DNA of 64,000 nucleotides from Cohnella baijiui (GTDB lineage: Bacteria > Bacillota > Bacilli > Paenibacillales > Paenibacillaceae): contig NZ_JAJFOW010000009.1 in the NCBI RefSeq assembly GCF_020731285.1, forward strand, positions 62,001-126,000, read 5' to 3'. Under the pieces are notes generated by a model. That model was not told where the DNA came from and made no database searches. It saw only the letters and a program-made list of their open reading frames with translations. The translations under genes and the position numbers were made by a program. Positions 1 through 8,901 of this stretch are shown here, one piece after another; the first letter of the stretch is position 1, and every line of letters starts with the position of its first letter.

Positions 1-71
1 GCAATCGGGAAGAAATGCGATATACGAAAGCAAGTTATACTGGATCTATCCTGATGGAAAGGGAGAGGCGA

Positions 72-518
72 ATGGATGACAAGCGATTGACCGCCCAATT
101 AGCGATGGAACGTCTTCAACCGTTCATCGGCAAGTGGAAAACGGAAGGCACGATCCGAATGCCGAATGGAGCGGACATGGTGTTGAATGCAGTCGATACT
201 TACGAGTGGCTCCCAGGGGGGTACTTCCTTATCCACCATGTGGATGGCTTCATGGGGGAGGACGAAGTGAAAGCAATCGAAATGATCGGCTTTCACGAGG
301 ACGACGGCATGTATGTGACGACATCCTACGACAACCACGGGATCGTCGCAAACTACAAGGCACAGCTGCATGAACGCGAATGGACCATCATCGGGTCGAC
401 CGAACGCTTCCGGGGTCGTTTCGGGGAAGACGGACGGACGTTGGCGGGCGTTTGGGAACTTGCGGAAGACGGCGCCGAGTGGAAAAAGTGGATGGATATT
501 CTGTTGACGAAATACTAA
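72..518 (+). CDS. DUF1579-like hypothetical protein
   Basis: A 148-residue soluble protein with no signal peptide or membrane segment. The layout (an early PFIGKW motif near residue 16, a long beta-rich body, and a WKKWMDI end) resembles DUF1579, a lipocalin-like family of unknown function; this is recognition by eye. The ATG at 72 is preferred over the in-frame ATGs at 15 and 54 because a purine-rich GGGAGAGG lies just upstream. A rho-independent hairpin follows about 55 bp downstream, so the gene is probably the last of its transcript. The upstream context is outside the window. Confidence 0.7.
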   Translation: MDDKRLTAQLAMERLQPFIGKWKTEGTIRMPNGADMVLNAVDTYEWLPGGYFLIHHVDGFMGEDEVKAIEMIGFHEDDGMYVTTSYDNHGIVANYKAQLHEREWTIIGSTERFRGRFGEDGRTLAGVWELAEDGAEWKKWMDILLTKY

Positions 519-573
519 GTGGCTAACGCCAGAAGTACTTCAAGTTGTTTGCTTCGAACAACGTCGAGAACTG

Positions 574-604
574 GCCCCTTCCTCAAAACGGCGGAGGGGG
601 TTTT
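574..604 (+). terminator. Rho-independent terminator
   Basis: CCCCTTCCTC pairs with GGAGGGGG around an AAAACGGC loop and is followed by TTTT. It fits termination of the gene ending at 518. Confidence 0.6.
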
Positions 605-908
605 GCTTTCCGCAATAAAAGTCCCCCCCAGGTATCGCATCGTTCGCCCAGGCGTGATTACATGCTATCCGCTTCCCCCGCGTGACCGAACCCCTAACCT
701 CATCGCTTCGGGCGAGGGAATCGTCATCCCCATCCTCCTCATCATCTTGTCTCGCGCTTTCACTACTCCGATCTACGACTGTTCCTTTCGCGCCCAATCA
801 GAACTTGACGGACAAATGAGAACTAGGCAAGCGGGAAAGGGGTACTCTATGATGGGATGTACCGGTCGAAAGAGAACCTAGAGACGAAGGGGGAAGGGGG
901 AGATCTCC
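605..908. other. Intergenic stretch without a supported gene
   Basis: About 300 bp before the AraC-type regulator. Short ORFs here look like noise. A 15-bp sequence, AATGAGAACTAGGCA at 815-829, recurs at 3222-3236. A TATGAT at 848-853 could be a -10 box but I see no matching -35, so no promoter is called. Confidence 0.4.
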
Positions 909-3119
909 ATGTTCAGATCCACATCCTGGCGCGTATTTGTGATCAGCGGCATTTTTTTCGCAATTACGATCATACCGTTTTCGTTGTTTCTGGCTAACCG
1001 ATTTTCTGAATTCGCTTACACTCAGATGGGGACGTTCAATCAGGACCGCATCGACGAAATGGCGGAGCGGACCGAGTTCATCCTGGAAAAGTTGAAATGG
1101 TACAGCCTCAACATGTACGAAGACCTTGCGGTTCAAAACTGGATGTACGCATCCGCCGATAATCTGCTGCAAAATGCCGCCACGATGCGGGCTTTAACTA
1201 AGTATTTAAATAATGAGCCGTTTATTGAATCCGCTTACTTATTCAGCATGCGCAAACGCGAGGTGCTCGACTCCAAAGTCGGACTGCTCCCGTTTGAGGA
1301 ATTCACCGATCAGCCGATGCTGGAGCGGATCTCACGCAACCCCGGGACCTTCCTCCGCTTCTTCGATCACCGGGTCGGGAACAACTCCTATCTGGCTCTC
1401 CAGCTTCCTTCGACTCCCGTGCAGAAAAACCGCGACGGCTATCTTGTCATCCTGTTCGACAAGAAGCAGCTGCAACGACATTTGATCTCGAGCGGCGGAA
1501 GGGCGGATATGTCGCTATCGATCGTGGATAATCAGGGCAGATTGATCTTGGGCGAATCGGATGAGCGGCTTGAGGAGAGCATCGGTAACGTCCGGATGGG
1601 ATTGAAGCGGGGATCATTCGAACTGAACCGTACGGGAGGGGAAGCCTTCGTCAACTATGCGCGGCTGGAATCGCCGGAGTGGACCATTATATCCATCACC
1701 GAGATGAAGCAATTCCGCGAAAAGGCCGAGTCGTTCCAAACGGTCATCATCGTCTGCTCGCTCCTGCTGCTTGCGGCACTGCTTCTGATCGCCTATTGGA
1801 ATTCGCACCGTTTTGTCGGGCCCTTCCGCCGGCTTGCGGATCAACTGCAGCGGAAGCTGGGTGTAAAGGGGGAGAACGATTACGGCGTCATCGAGCAGGG
1901 CTTCGTCATGCTTCGCGATCATTATCCGCTGATCAAGACCGAGTATTTGCGGCAATGGCTGCTGCAGGGCAGGCTGACCGACAGCGCCAGAGCAGCGATT
2001 GTGCGCGAATCGCATCTGCTTAACTACGAATGGCTCCGGCTGGCCGTTGTCAAAATTGATTCCTATTACGAAATGGCTGAGCAGTATGATTTCGTCTCGC
2101 GCAAACTGTTCAAGTATGCGAGCGGCAATATCGCAGAAGAGCTGCTGGGCCGGCCGGAACGGCCGATAGAGGTCGTTGATTTCGGCACCGACCATCTGGT
2201 CGTGCTGGTTGGCGAGGCCAGTTCTTCCACCAATCCCGGGCTGACCGAAGAGCTGCAGGAGCTGCGTCGGCAAGTCGCCAAGTATGTCAAACTGGACGTG
2301 ACGATCGCGGAAAGCGCAGCCCGGCGCGTGCATGATGATTTGCGCAAAGTATACGACGATATAAACGAGCTGACTTTGTTCAAGTTTGTCAGCGGCGATG
2401 ACAAAATCTATGTCGAACAGGACTTTGAGCGTTATGCTGAATTGCAGGCCAAGATTGACGCCGCCGTGCATGAAAGCTTGATCCAGACGATTCGCAGCGG
2501 CAAAGAGGAGAAGGTGCTGGCGATGCTGGACGAGTTGTTCGCACGCTTGCAGACGATGAAATACACCGAGTGTCAATTCCAACTGAAGCTGCTTCTGTTC
2601 GCCATCGTCAAATCGTTCAGTAAAATGACGTCGATCCAGAGCGTTGATGGGATCGAGCGCCACTTAAGACAGTTCGCTACACTTGCCGACGTCCGCGAAT
2701 GGCTAAAGAAAGAGGCCAGCCGAATTATCGGGCTGCTCGGCGACCAAAAGGGCTTCAAGCGCAAGGAAAAGCAGATCGAGGAGATGATCGAGTACGTCCG
2801 CTACCATATTCATGACCCCATGCTGTCCGTGGATGAAATTGCCGATCATATCGCTTTGTCGGCCAAATACGTTCGGCATTTGTTTCACGTTCAATATGGC
2901 ATGCCGCTATCGAATTTCATCTTGAACGAGCGGCTCGGGAAGGTCAAGGAGCTGCTGGAGCAGACGAATTTACAGGTCACCGACATTGCGGAGCAGTCCG
3001 GTTTTCAAACGAAAAGCCACTTTTACACCGCATTTAAGAAAGCGACTGGCCTGACGCCGAGCCAATACCGCGACGGAAAAGCAGGCGGGCGGAAGGAATG
3101 GGCCGCGTCAGATGGCTAA
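909..3119 (+). CDS. AraC-family transcriptional regulator with extracytoplasmic sensor
   Basis: A 736-residue one-component membrane regulator. A membrane segment lies at about residues 9-30, an extracellular Cache-like sensory region follows, a second membrane segment is at about 275-297, then a cytoplasmic linker and a C-terminal AraC double helix-turn-helix at about 620-722 (with SVDEIADHIALS and VTDIAEQSGFQTKSHF). The length and order match the large AraC regulators that sit beside LplB/YtcP/YtcQ transporters in Paenibacillaceae. The permease gene follows after about 190 bp, so it most likely senses a sugar outside the cell and activates that operon. The ATG follows GGGGGAG by a usual distance. 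Confidence 0.88.
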   Translation: MFRSTSWRVFVISGIFFAITIIPFSLFLANRFSEFAYTQMGTFNQDRIDEMAERTEFILEKLKWYSLNMYEDLAVQNWMYASADNLLQNAATMRALTKYLNNEPFIESAYLFSMRKREVLDSKVGLLPFEEFTDQPMLERISRNPGTFLRFFDHRVGNNSYLALQLPSTPVQKNRDGYLVILFDKKQLQRHLISSGGRADMSLSIVDNQGRLILGESDERLEESIGNVRMGLKRGSFELNRTGGEAFVNYARLESPEWTIISITEMKQFREKAESFQTVIIVCSLLLLAALLLIAYWNSHRFVGPFRRLADQLQRKLGVKGENDYGVIEQGFVMLRDHYPLIKTEYLRQWLLQGRLTDSARAAIVRESHLLNYEWLRLAVVKIDSYYEMAEQYDFVSRKLFKYASGNIAEELLGRPERPIEVVDFGTDHLVVLVGEASSSTNPGLTEELQELRRQVAKYVKLDVTIAESAARRVHDDLRKVYDDINELTLFKFVSGDDKIYVEQDFERYAELQAKIDAAVHESLIQTIRSGKEEKVLAMLDELFARLQTMKYTECQFQLKLLLFAIVKSFSKMTSIQSVDGIERHLRQFATLADVREWLKKEASRIIGLLGDQKGFKRKEKQIEEMIEYVRYHIHDPMLSVDEIADHIALSAKYVRHLFHVQYGMPLSNFILNERLGKVKELLEQTNLQVTDIAEQSGFQTKSHFYTAFKKATGLTPSQYRDGKAGGRKEWAASDG

Positions 3120-3305
3120 CCTAGGCGAATTAGCGGGCGCAGCGGACGATTGAGAACTTGCCAGGCCAATCACAATCGGCAGAATCCCCGCGAATCGGCC
3201 GCGCGAGAACCGAATCCGGCCAATGAGAACTAGGCAGCCGCAACCGTGAATGCTACGATGGCTCCGTTCGAATCCAGCCAACCGCACAAGAAAGGAGGAA
3301 CGTTT

Positions 3306-4241
3306 TTGGGTCGACGGAGAGGTTTCGGCGGATCGTTCGTGCGCGAGCTTTCGCGGAACCGGTATTTGTACCTGCTGGCGTTGCCGGGCATTGCGTTTCT
3401 GATCGTATTCGCGTATATGCCCATGTTTGGGCACCTGCTAGCCTTCCAAAATTACCGGCTTTCGGATGGCATATGGGGGAGCGAATGGGTCGGATTCAAG
3501 AACTTCGAGTTCTTCTTCAACGGGAAACACTGGCTGCGCGTGACGCTGAACACCGTTTTCCTGAATGCGCTGTTTCTCGTATCCGGCCTCGGCAGCGCGG
3601 TCGTGCTAGCCGTCTTTCTGAATGAAGTCCGGAACAAGCTGTTCAAGCGAATCGCGCAATCGATCATTTTTTTGCCGTATTTTATTTCATGGCTTGTCGT
3701 CAGCATGATGGCGTTGACGCTATTCAGCACATCGGAAGGGCTCATTAACCGCGCGCTTGCCGTCCTCGGCTCCGATGGAGTGGACTGGTATTTGACGCCC
3801 GGCGTATGGCCGTACATCTTAACCGTGATCAGCGCCTGGAAGATTGCCGGATACAACTCCATCATTTTTTTGGCGGTCATTTCGGGCATCTCCGCGGAAT
3901 ATTACGAGAGCGCCCGAATCGAAGGCGCGAGCCGGATGCAGCAGATGCTTTACATTACGATGCCGTTGATGCGGCCGATCGTTATGGTATTGGCGCTGCT
4001 CGGCATCGGCCGTATTTTCTACGGCGATTTCGGCATGATTTACGCGATCATCGGAGATAACGGCGTGCTCTTTCCAACGACAGATGTCATCGACTCGTAT
4101 GCGTACCGCGCGTTGCGGCAACAGGGCAATTTCAGTATGTCCTCTGCCGTCATCGTGTACCAATCCTGCATGGGTCTTGTCACGATTCTGATCTTCAATG
4201 CGATCGCGCGCAAGGTGGACGCGGATTCAAGACTATTCTAA
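3306..4241 (+). CDS. ABC sugar transporter permease, LplB/MalF type
   Basis: A 311-residue membrane permease with about six hydrophobic segments and the inner-membrane EAA loop (YYESARIEGASRMQQ, about residues 197-212) that contacts the ATPase. It belongs with the LplB-like permeases used for complex oligosaccharide uptake. I chose the TTG at 3306 because AAAGGAGG lies at 3290-3298 with ideal spacing; a longer reading from GTG 3246 would put that ribosome-binding site inside the gene. It forms an operon with the following permease and binding lipoprotein. No ATPase gene is nearby, as usual for this class, which shares an MsmX-type ATPase. Confidence 0.9.
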   Translation: MGRRRGFGGSFVRELSRNRYLYLLALPGIAFLIVFAYMPMFGHLLAFQNYRLSDGIWGSEWVGFKNFEFFFNGKHWLRVTLNTVFLNALFLVSGLGSAVVLAVFLNEVRNKLFKRIAQSIIFLPYFISWLVVSMMALTLFSTSEGLINRALAVLGSDGVDWYLTPGVWPYILTVISAWKIAGYNSIIFLAVISGISAEYYESARIEGASRMQQMLYITMPLMRPIVMVLALLGIGRIFYGDFGMIYAIIGDNGVLFPTTDVIDSYAYRALRQQGNFSMSSAVIVYQSCMGLVTILIFNAIARKVDADSRLF

Positions 4242-4314
4242 AAGGTCGCGGTGAAATGGGCAGAGGCCCGGCCCCATGCGTCCTTTTCGCCAGACCATTT
4301 AAGGTGTGATCGAA

Positions 4315-5181
4315 TTGAGAGAACGGTTGTTTCTTCTTCTGATGTACGCCGTGCTGAGCGCGTTCGCGCTGTTTTGCTTCATTCCGTTTTGGATTGTGTT
4401 TATCAACTCGTTCGCCGATGAATCGCTCCTTCAGACGGCCGGGTACCAGTTGCTTCCGGGCAAGTTCAGCCTCCATGCTTACGAATTTCTGCTTTCCGGC
4501 AAGCAGGTGTTTCGCAGCTACGGCATTACGATCATCGTGACGATCGCCGGCACTGCGCTGGGTGTTCTCGTGACGGCGGCCTATGCGTACACGCTCAGTC
4601 ACCGGAAAGTGAAGTACCGCAACATTTTATCGTTTCTGACCTTCCTGACGATGCTGTTCGGCGCGGGACTGGTCGGCTTCTACATGCTGATCGCCAACTG
4701 GCTGCATCTGAAAGACACGGTTTGGGCGCTCATTTTGCCCTATCTGCTTAATCCGTTCTATGCCTTCATTCTCGTCTCCTACTACCGTACGCTGCCGTAT
4801 GAATTGAATGAAGCCGCGACTGTGGACGGAGCCAATGATCTCTATATTTTCTTTCGCATCATCTGGCCCATCTCGCTGCCTGCCATCGCTACGGTGAGCC
4901 TGTTCTATGCGCTGCAGTATTGGAACGACTGGTACTTATCGCTGCTGTTCATCGACAATTACAAGATGCTGCCGCTGCAGATGATGATCCGCCAGTTGAT
5001 GTCCAATTTGAATGTCATGGCTTATGTGAGCGGGAGCCAGACGCAGTATAACGTCATCGTGCCGACCTACGGCATGCAGTTGGCGATCGTCTGCATCACC
5101 ATCGGCCCGATTGTGTTCGTCTATCCGTTTATTCAGCGCTTCTTCATTAAAGGCTTGACGCTTGGATCGGTAAAAGGTTGA
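4315..5181 (+). CDS. ABC sugar transporter permease, YtcP/MalG type
   Basis: Second permease of the heterodimer, 288 residues, with six predicted membrane segments and the EAA loop NEAATVDGANDLYIF. The C-terminus FFIKGLTLGSVKG is typical of YtcP-like permeases. The TTG at 4315 is about 10 nt after AAGG; a GTG at 4306 is the alternative start. It stands 73 bp after the LplB-like permease and 17 bp before the binding lipoprotein, a clear operon. Confidence 0.9.
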   Translation: MRERLFLLLMYAVLSAFALFCFIPFWIVFINSFADESLLQTAGYQLLPGKFSLHAYEFLLSGKQVFRSYGITIIVTIAGTALGVLVTAAYAYTLSHRKVKYRNILSFLTFLTMLFGAGLVGFYMLIANWLHLKDTVWALILPYLLNPFYAFILVSYYRTLPYELNEAATVDGANDLYIFFRIIWPISLPAIATVSLFYALQYWNDWYLSLLFIDNYKMLPLQMMIRQLMSNLNVMAYVSGSQTQYNVIVPTYGMQLAIVCITIGPIVFVYPFIQRFFIKGLTLGSVKG

Positions 5182-5198
5182 ACCAGGGGGATTGAACC

Positions 5199-6752
5199 AT
5201 GAAAAGATTATTGTCCGTCACGCTTGTTTTCTTGGTCGCGCTCGTCGCGATTGCAGGTTGCTCGGGGAAGAACGAAGGCGAAGGAAAAGCGCCCGGACCG
5301 TCGGGCCAGACCGGAGACAGCCATGCCGCCGATGACGCCAAGTTGGAAAAGGTGACGCTGAAAATTATGATTCCCGGCGATCGGCCGCCGGATATGGATT
5401 TGGTTATCGCCGAAGCGGAAAAGCGAATGAAGGATACGATCAATGTCAAGCTGGACATCGTGTTCGTGCCCTGGTCCGACTTGGCGCAAAAGACGCAGGT
5501 GACGCTCGCTTCCGGCGAAAACATCGATCTTATCTTCGACGCACCGTGGCTGCACATCAATCAGATGATCGCAAGTGGATTCTACGAGCCGCTGGATGAT
5601 CTGTTGGCCAAGTACGGCCAAACGGTATTGGAGAAACGACCCAAACAAATGTGGGACTACAACAAGTACGGCGGCAAAATTATGGCCGTACCGCTCGGTG
5701 TCAGCTACATGTCCGGCAATTCCTACATGGTGCGCAAAGACATTCGCGAGAAGCTTGGCGTACCGCCGATTAAAACCTATGAAGATTTGATCGCTTTCGC
5801 CTACAAGGTGAAGGAGCAGGAGAAGGGCATCATCCCGATGACCGCAGGCTCCGCCACTTATTCACTTGTTGCTCACCATGCACTGAACGATTACGAGACG
5901 CATGTCAGGCCGACCCACGCGCTTGGCAACAGTTTGATGCTCTACTACAAGAATAACGACGGGAAAGTGTATAACCTTTTAGAGGATCGGGAGCCGATTG
6001 GGACATGGCTGGCGAACACGCGCAAATGGTTTACCGACGGACTGATCTTCAAGGACATTTTGACGACGAAAGACTTTCAACAGCCGATCTCGGCAGGCAA
6101 AGTGGCAATCGTGCCTAACGGCGCGTTCGGCATCGGCGACTCCTTCAAGAACACGTTTAAGAACAACGTGCCGGGCGGCGAACTGGAAACGGTTACATTC
6201 TTCGATTCGGCGAAGGGCGCAAACTTCACTAACTTCAAACAGTGGAACTTCCTGGCCGTTCCGAAGGTGAGCAAGAACAAGGAGCGGGCGATTATGTTCC
6301 TGAACTGGGCGAATGAGAAGGAAAACTACGACCTGCTCTCTTACGGGATCGAAGGAAAGAACTGGGAAGCAGTAGGAGAAAAGAAAATGAAAAACCTGGA
6401 TACTTCCGGTTACCCTGCTTTCGGTTACGTCTGGATATGGAATCCGGTTGACGAGCGCTCCGATGTCAATGGCGACCCGGGAAATGAGGAGAAGGATGCT
6501 GTGCTTCGCGATGCCGATATGTTCACTACCGACATTTTGGCCGGCTTCGAATTCGACAGCACTCCTGTGCAGAACGAAGTCAGCCAGTACAATACAGTCG
6601 ATGGGCAATACTACACGGCGTTGTTCAACGGAGTGATGGATCCGGACGAGACATTGAAGAAATTCGAAGCGGAGGCCGGCCCCGCCCTCAAAAAAATTCA
6701 GCAGGAGCTGCAAAAGCAAATCGATGAGTTCCTTGCGGCGAAGGCGAAATGA
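5199..6752 (+). CDS. Extracellular solute-binding lipoprotein, YtcQ type
   Basis: A 517-residue substrate-binding protein. It starts with a lipoprotein signal peptide (hydrophobic stretch, then lipobox AIAGC near residue 21), so it should be lipid-anchored outside the membrane. The mature part has the family-1 binding-protein layout, with an early SGENIDLIFD segment and an FLNWANEKENYDLLSYG helix typical of YtcQ-like proteins. It delivers oligosaccharide to the two upstream permeases. AGGGGG precedes the ATG. A hairpin follows the stop and closes the operon. Confidence 0.9.
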   Translation: MKRLLSVTLVFLVALVAIAGCSGKNEGEGKAPGPSGQTGDSHAADDAKLEKVTLKIMIPGDRPPDMDLVIAEAEKRMKDTINVKLDIVFVPWSDLAQKTQVTLASGENIDLIFDAPWLHINQMIASGFYEPLDDLLAKYGQTVLEKRPKQMWDYNKYGGKIMAVPLGVSYMSGNSYMVRKDIREKLGVPPIKTYEDLIAFAYKVKEQEKGIIPMTAGSATYSLVAHHALNDYETHVRPTHALGNSLMLYYKNNDGKVYNLLEDREPIGTWLANTRKWFTDGLIFKDILTTKDFQQPISAGKVAIVPNGAFGIGDSFKNTFKNNVPGGELETVTFFDSAKGANFTNFKQWNFLAVPKVSKNKERAIMFLNWANEKENYDLLSYGIEGKNWEAVGEKKMKNLDTSGYPAFGYVWIWNPVDERSDVNGDPGNEEKDAVLRDADMFTTDILAGFEFDSTPVQNEVSQYNTVDGQYYTALFNGVMDPDETLKKFEAEAGPALKKIQQELQKQIDEFLAAKAK

Positions 6753-6783
6753 ACAGCTGGAAGCGACGGCGGGGATAGCAACG

Positions 6784-6811
6784 AAAAAAAGGGCCGAATC
6801 GGCCCTTTTCA
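6784..6811. terminator. Bidirectional terminator
   Basis: AAAAGGGCCGA and TCGGCCCTTTT form a near-perfect hairpin with A and T runs on the two sides. It lies between convergent genes (binding protein and DUF2812) and can serve both. Confidence 0.8.
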
Positions 6812-6814
6812 GCG

Positions 6815-7345
6815 TTAATTCCGCGGCAAGCCGCCCCGCTGCTCCCGCAGCCGTTTGTTCGCGGCGTTCAGCCGCGAAATCCCGAAGAAAAGAAAAGCGA
6901 ACAGCGCCGCATAGATCACGTAGACGAACGGAAAGCGATTCAACGAACCGTGCAGGGCGACGAGGATCGGCACCTGCGCGCACAGGAGGGTCGCCAACAC
7001 GGCGACGAGCCGCTTGTTGCGGTCGAGGAGCGTGTCGAGATCGGTATAGAGGTCGGGGCGTGCATCGGTGTACGGCATCCGCCACACGTACCATCCCTTC
7101 TGATCGTATAGCAGCTCCCACCCCGCGTCTTGGCAGAGCAGGATATAGTCTCGATTGCCGGGCGTCTGATAGTCTACGCAGTACCGCATCCGCCTTGGCT
7201 CTCCGCGCTCGAAGTCGAAGCGGATCGCGTTGCCCGTGACGGCCGTCAGCTGCCAGCCGTCGGCTTCCATCTCCTCGAGCCACCGCTCGATTTTTTCCGA
7301 GTCCCAGCTGAACCACCATTTCTTGACGTGCTTCCTCTCACTCAT
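6815..7345 (-). CDS. DUF2812 domain protein
   Basis: A 176-residue protein with the DUF2812 pattern: KKWWFSWDSEKIERWLEEM at the start, a WELLYDQKGWYVWR motif in the middle, then two hydrophobic segments near the C-terminus (about residues 120-165). DUF2812 proteins are membrane proteins of unknown function usually encoded after a PadR regulator, as here. The start overlaps the end of the padR gene by 8 nt, so the two are translationally coupled. The longer upstream reading is the padR gene in another frame. Confidence 0.85.
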   Translation of the reverse strand: MSERKHVKKWWFSWDSEKIERWLEEMEADGWQLTAVTGNAIRFDFERGEPRRMRYCVDYQTPGNRDYILLCQDAGWELLYDQKGWYVWRMPYTDARPDLYTDLDTLLDRNKRLVAVLATLLCAQVPILVALHGSLNRFPFVYVIYAALFAFLFFGISRLNAANKRLREQRGGLPRN

Positions 7346-7670
7346 CCCGATCCCCCCATACGCGCCTTGCGTTCCGATGCAGCTCGGAGAGGCGCGCGAT
7401 CTCCTGCTTGAGCAGCGCTCTCCCGTCCTCGGTCGCTTGATACGACTTGCGTCGGTCTTCCTCGCGCACGAACGCGATGACCCCGTCCTTCTCCATCCGG
7501 GACAACGTGCCGTACAGCGTCCCCGCACCCAGCCGGATCCGCCCTTCGGTGAGCTCCTCCACGTATTGCATGATCCCGTATCCGTGGCGAACCTCCGTCA
7601 GCGCCAGCAAAATATAGAACATCGTCTCCGACATCGGCAAATATTGCCGTTGCAGCGTTTCCCTCTTCAT
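7338..7670 (-). CDS. PadR-family transcriptional regulator
   Basis: A 110-residue winged-helix repressor. Typical PadR features are FYILLALTEVRHGYGIMQYV, the wing GRIRLGAGTLYGTLSRMEKDG, and a C-terminal RKSYQATEDGRALL helix for dimerisation. It forms an operon with the overlapping DUF2812 gene. Two palindromes about 85-135 bp upstream (7754-7774 and 7785-7805) are the likely operators, suggesting autoregulation. PadR proteins usually release DNA on binding a small hydrophobic ligand; the ligand here is unknown. Confidence 0.9.
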   Translation of the reverse strand: MKRETLQRQYLPMSETMFYILLALTEVRHGYGIMQYVEELTEGRIRLGAGTLYGTLSRMEKDGVIAFVREEDRRKSYQATEDGRALLKQEIARLSELHRNARRVWGDRDE

Positions 7671-7753
7671 CTCGACCGTACCTCTCTCCGCATAGCTACA
7701 GCTGCAGGTGCGGGCGCCGCTTTAGGAAGGAATCGATCCTGTAACGTCGCTCG

Positions 7754-7805
7754 CTATATCGTGTCTCGATATATCATGTAACGACTATATCATGGCTCGA
7801 TATAG
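7754..7805 (-). promoter_or_regulatory. Twin palindromic operators upstream of padR
   Basis: CTATATCG-TGTCT-CGATATAT (7754-7774) and CTATATCA-TGGCT-CGATATAG (7785-7805) share arms and a 5-nt spacer. Their starts are 31 bp apart, about three helical turns, so two dimers would sit on one DNA face. Position in the padR upstream region supports autoregulation; this is inference. Confidence 0.6.
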
Positions 7806-7967
7806 CGATCAACCCCTCATTTCTTGCTAATCCCTAAATATTCGATAAAGGCCTCTTCCTGCAGGAGGGGAACGGCGGGAGAAGCGCGAAAGTAAGGGAA
7901 ACGAAAGCGGATGGACCGTCCGGGGAATGGAACGAGAGCTACGAATGTCCGAGGAGGCGCGAGACGC

Positions 7968-8855
7968 ATGGAATTTCGACCGTTAAACGAATTTACGCTG
8001 GATCGGCTGGCCGCAATGTGGAATGACGGATTTGCCGGCTATTTCGTCGATGCGACGACGACGCCGGAGGGCTTCCTCCGCCGGTTCGCCGCCGAGCAGC
8101 TGTCGCTGGACCTCTCCTTTGCCGCCGTGCTGAACGGCGAGCCGATCGGATTCGTCCTGAGCGGGGCGCGGACGATCCAGGGACGCAAGCTCGCCTGGAA
8201 CGGCGGCACCGGGATCGTGCCGGCCCACAGGGGCCGAGGCGTCGGCAAGGCCATGATCGCCGAAGCGCTCCGGCGCTACGAGGCGGCAGGCATCGGACTG
8301 GCGACGCTCGAGGCGATCTCCGCCAACGAAGCCGCGATCGCGCTCTACGAGCGGATGGGCTATCGGACGATCGACCGACTGAAGATCTTCCAGCATGGCG
8401 GCGAGCTAAAGGCGGACGCCTTCGGCGCTCCAGGTGCATTGCCGGTTGCCGTCCGGCGCGGTCCCACACACGAACTCGCGGGCCTCGCTTGCTACGATTG
8501 GACGGCGCCATGGCAGGCCCAATGGATGCATCCCGCGAATGCCGAAGCCGCCATCGCCTACGACGAACAGGGCCGCCCGCTCGGATACGCGCTGTTCAAG
8601 ACCGTGCGGGACGAAGAGGGCAAGCCCGCTTCGATCACCCTGTTCCAGTGCCGCGCCGCTGCGTCCCGCGAGGACGCCGGCGCCGTCGCGAGCGCGCTGC
8701 TGTCGGACGTCTTCGTGCCGGGGCAGACGATCGCGCGCCGTACGCTGAACCTGCCCGCCTCCCACGACGACGCGGTTCGGGCGCTGGAGCAAGCCGGCTT
8801 CGCGCTGGCGTTGGAGCAGGTCTATATGACGCGCTCCCTGTCCGAGAGCCGATAG
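7968..8855 (+). CDS. GNAT-family N-acetyltransferase
   Basis: A 295-residue protein with an N-terminal GNAT domain (about residues 1-145). The acetyl-CoA site GIVPAHRGRGVGKAMIAEAL fits the Q/RxxGxG/A signature, and SANEAAIALYERMGY is the typical motif B. The C-terminal half (about 160-295) ends like a second, degenerate GNAT domain (ALEQAGFALALEQVYM). The start at 7968 is chosen because GAGGAGG lies 10 nt upstream and the domain begins there. Substrate unknown. The HAD phosphatase gene follows 46 bp later. Confidence 0.87.
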   Translation: MEFRPLNEFTLDRLAAMWNDGFAGYFVDATTTPEGFLRRFAAEQLSLDLSFAAVLNGEPIGFVLSGARTIQGRKLAWNGGTGIVPAHRGRGVGKAMIAEALRRYEAAGIGLATLEAISANEAAIALYERMGYRTIDRLKIFQHGGELKADAFGAPGALPVAVRRGPTHELAGLACYDWTAPWQAQWMHPANAEAAIAYDEQGRPLGYALFKTVRDEEGKPASITLFQCRAAASREDAGAVASALLSDVFVPGQTIARRTLNLPASHDDAVRALEQAGFALALEQVYMTRSLSESR

Positions 8856-8901
8856 CCGAAGCGCCGCCTTCGCGACTATTCCTTTCGAGGAGGCTCTCCC
8901 C

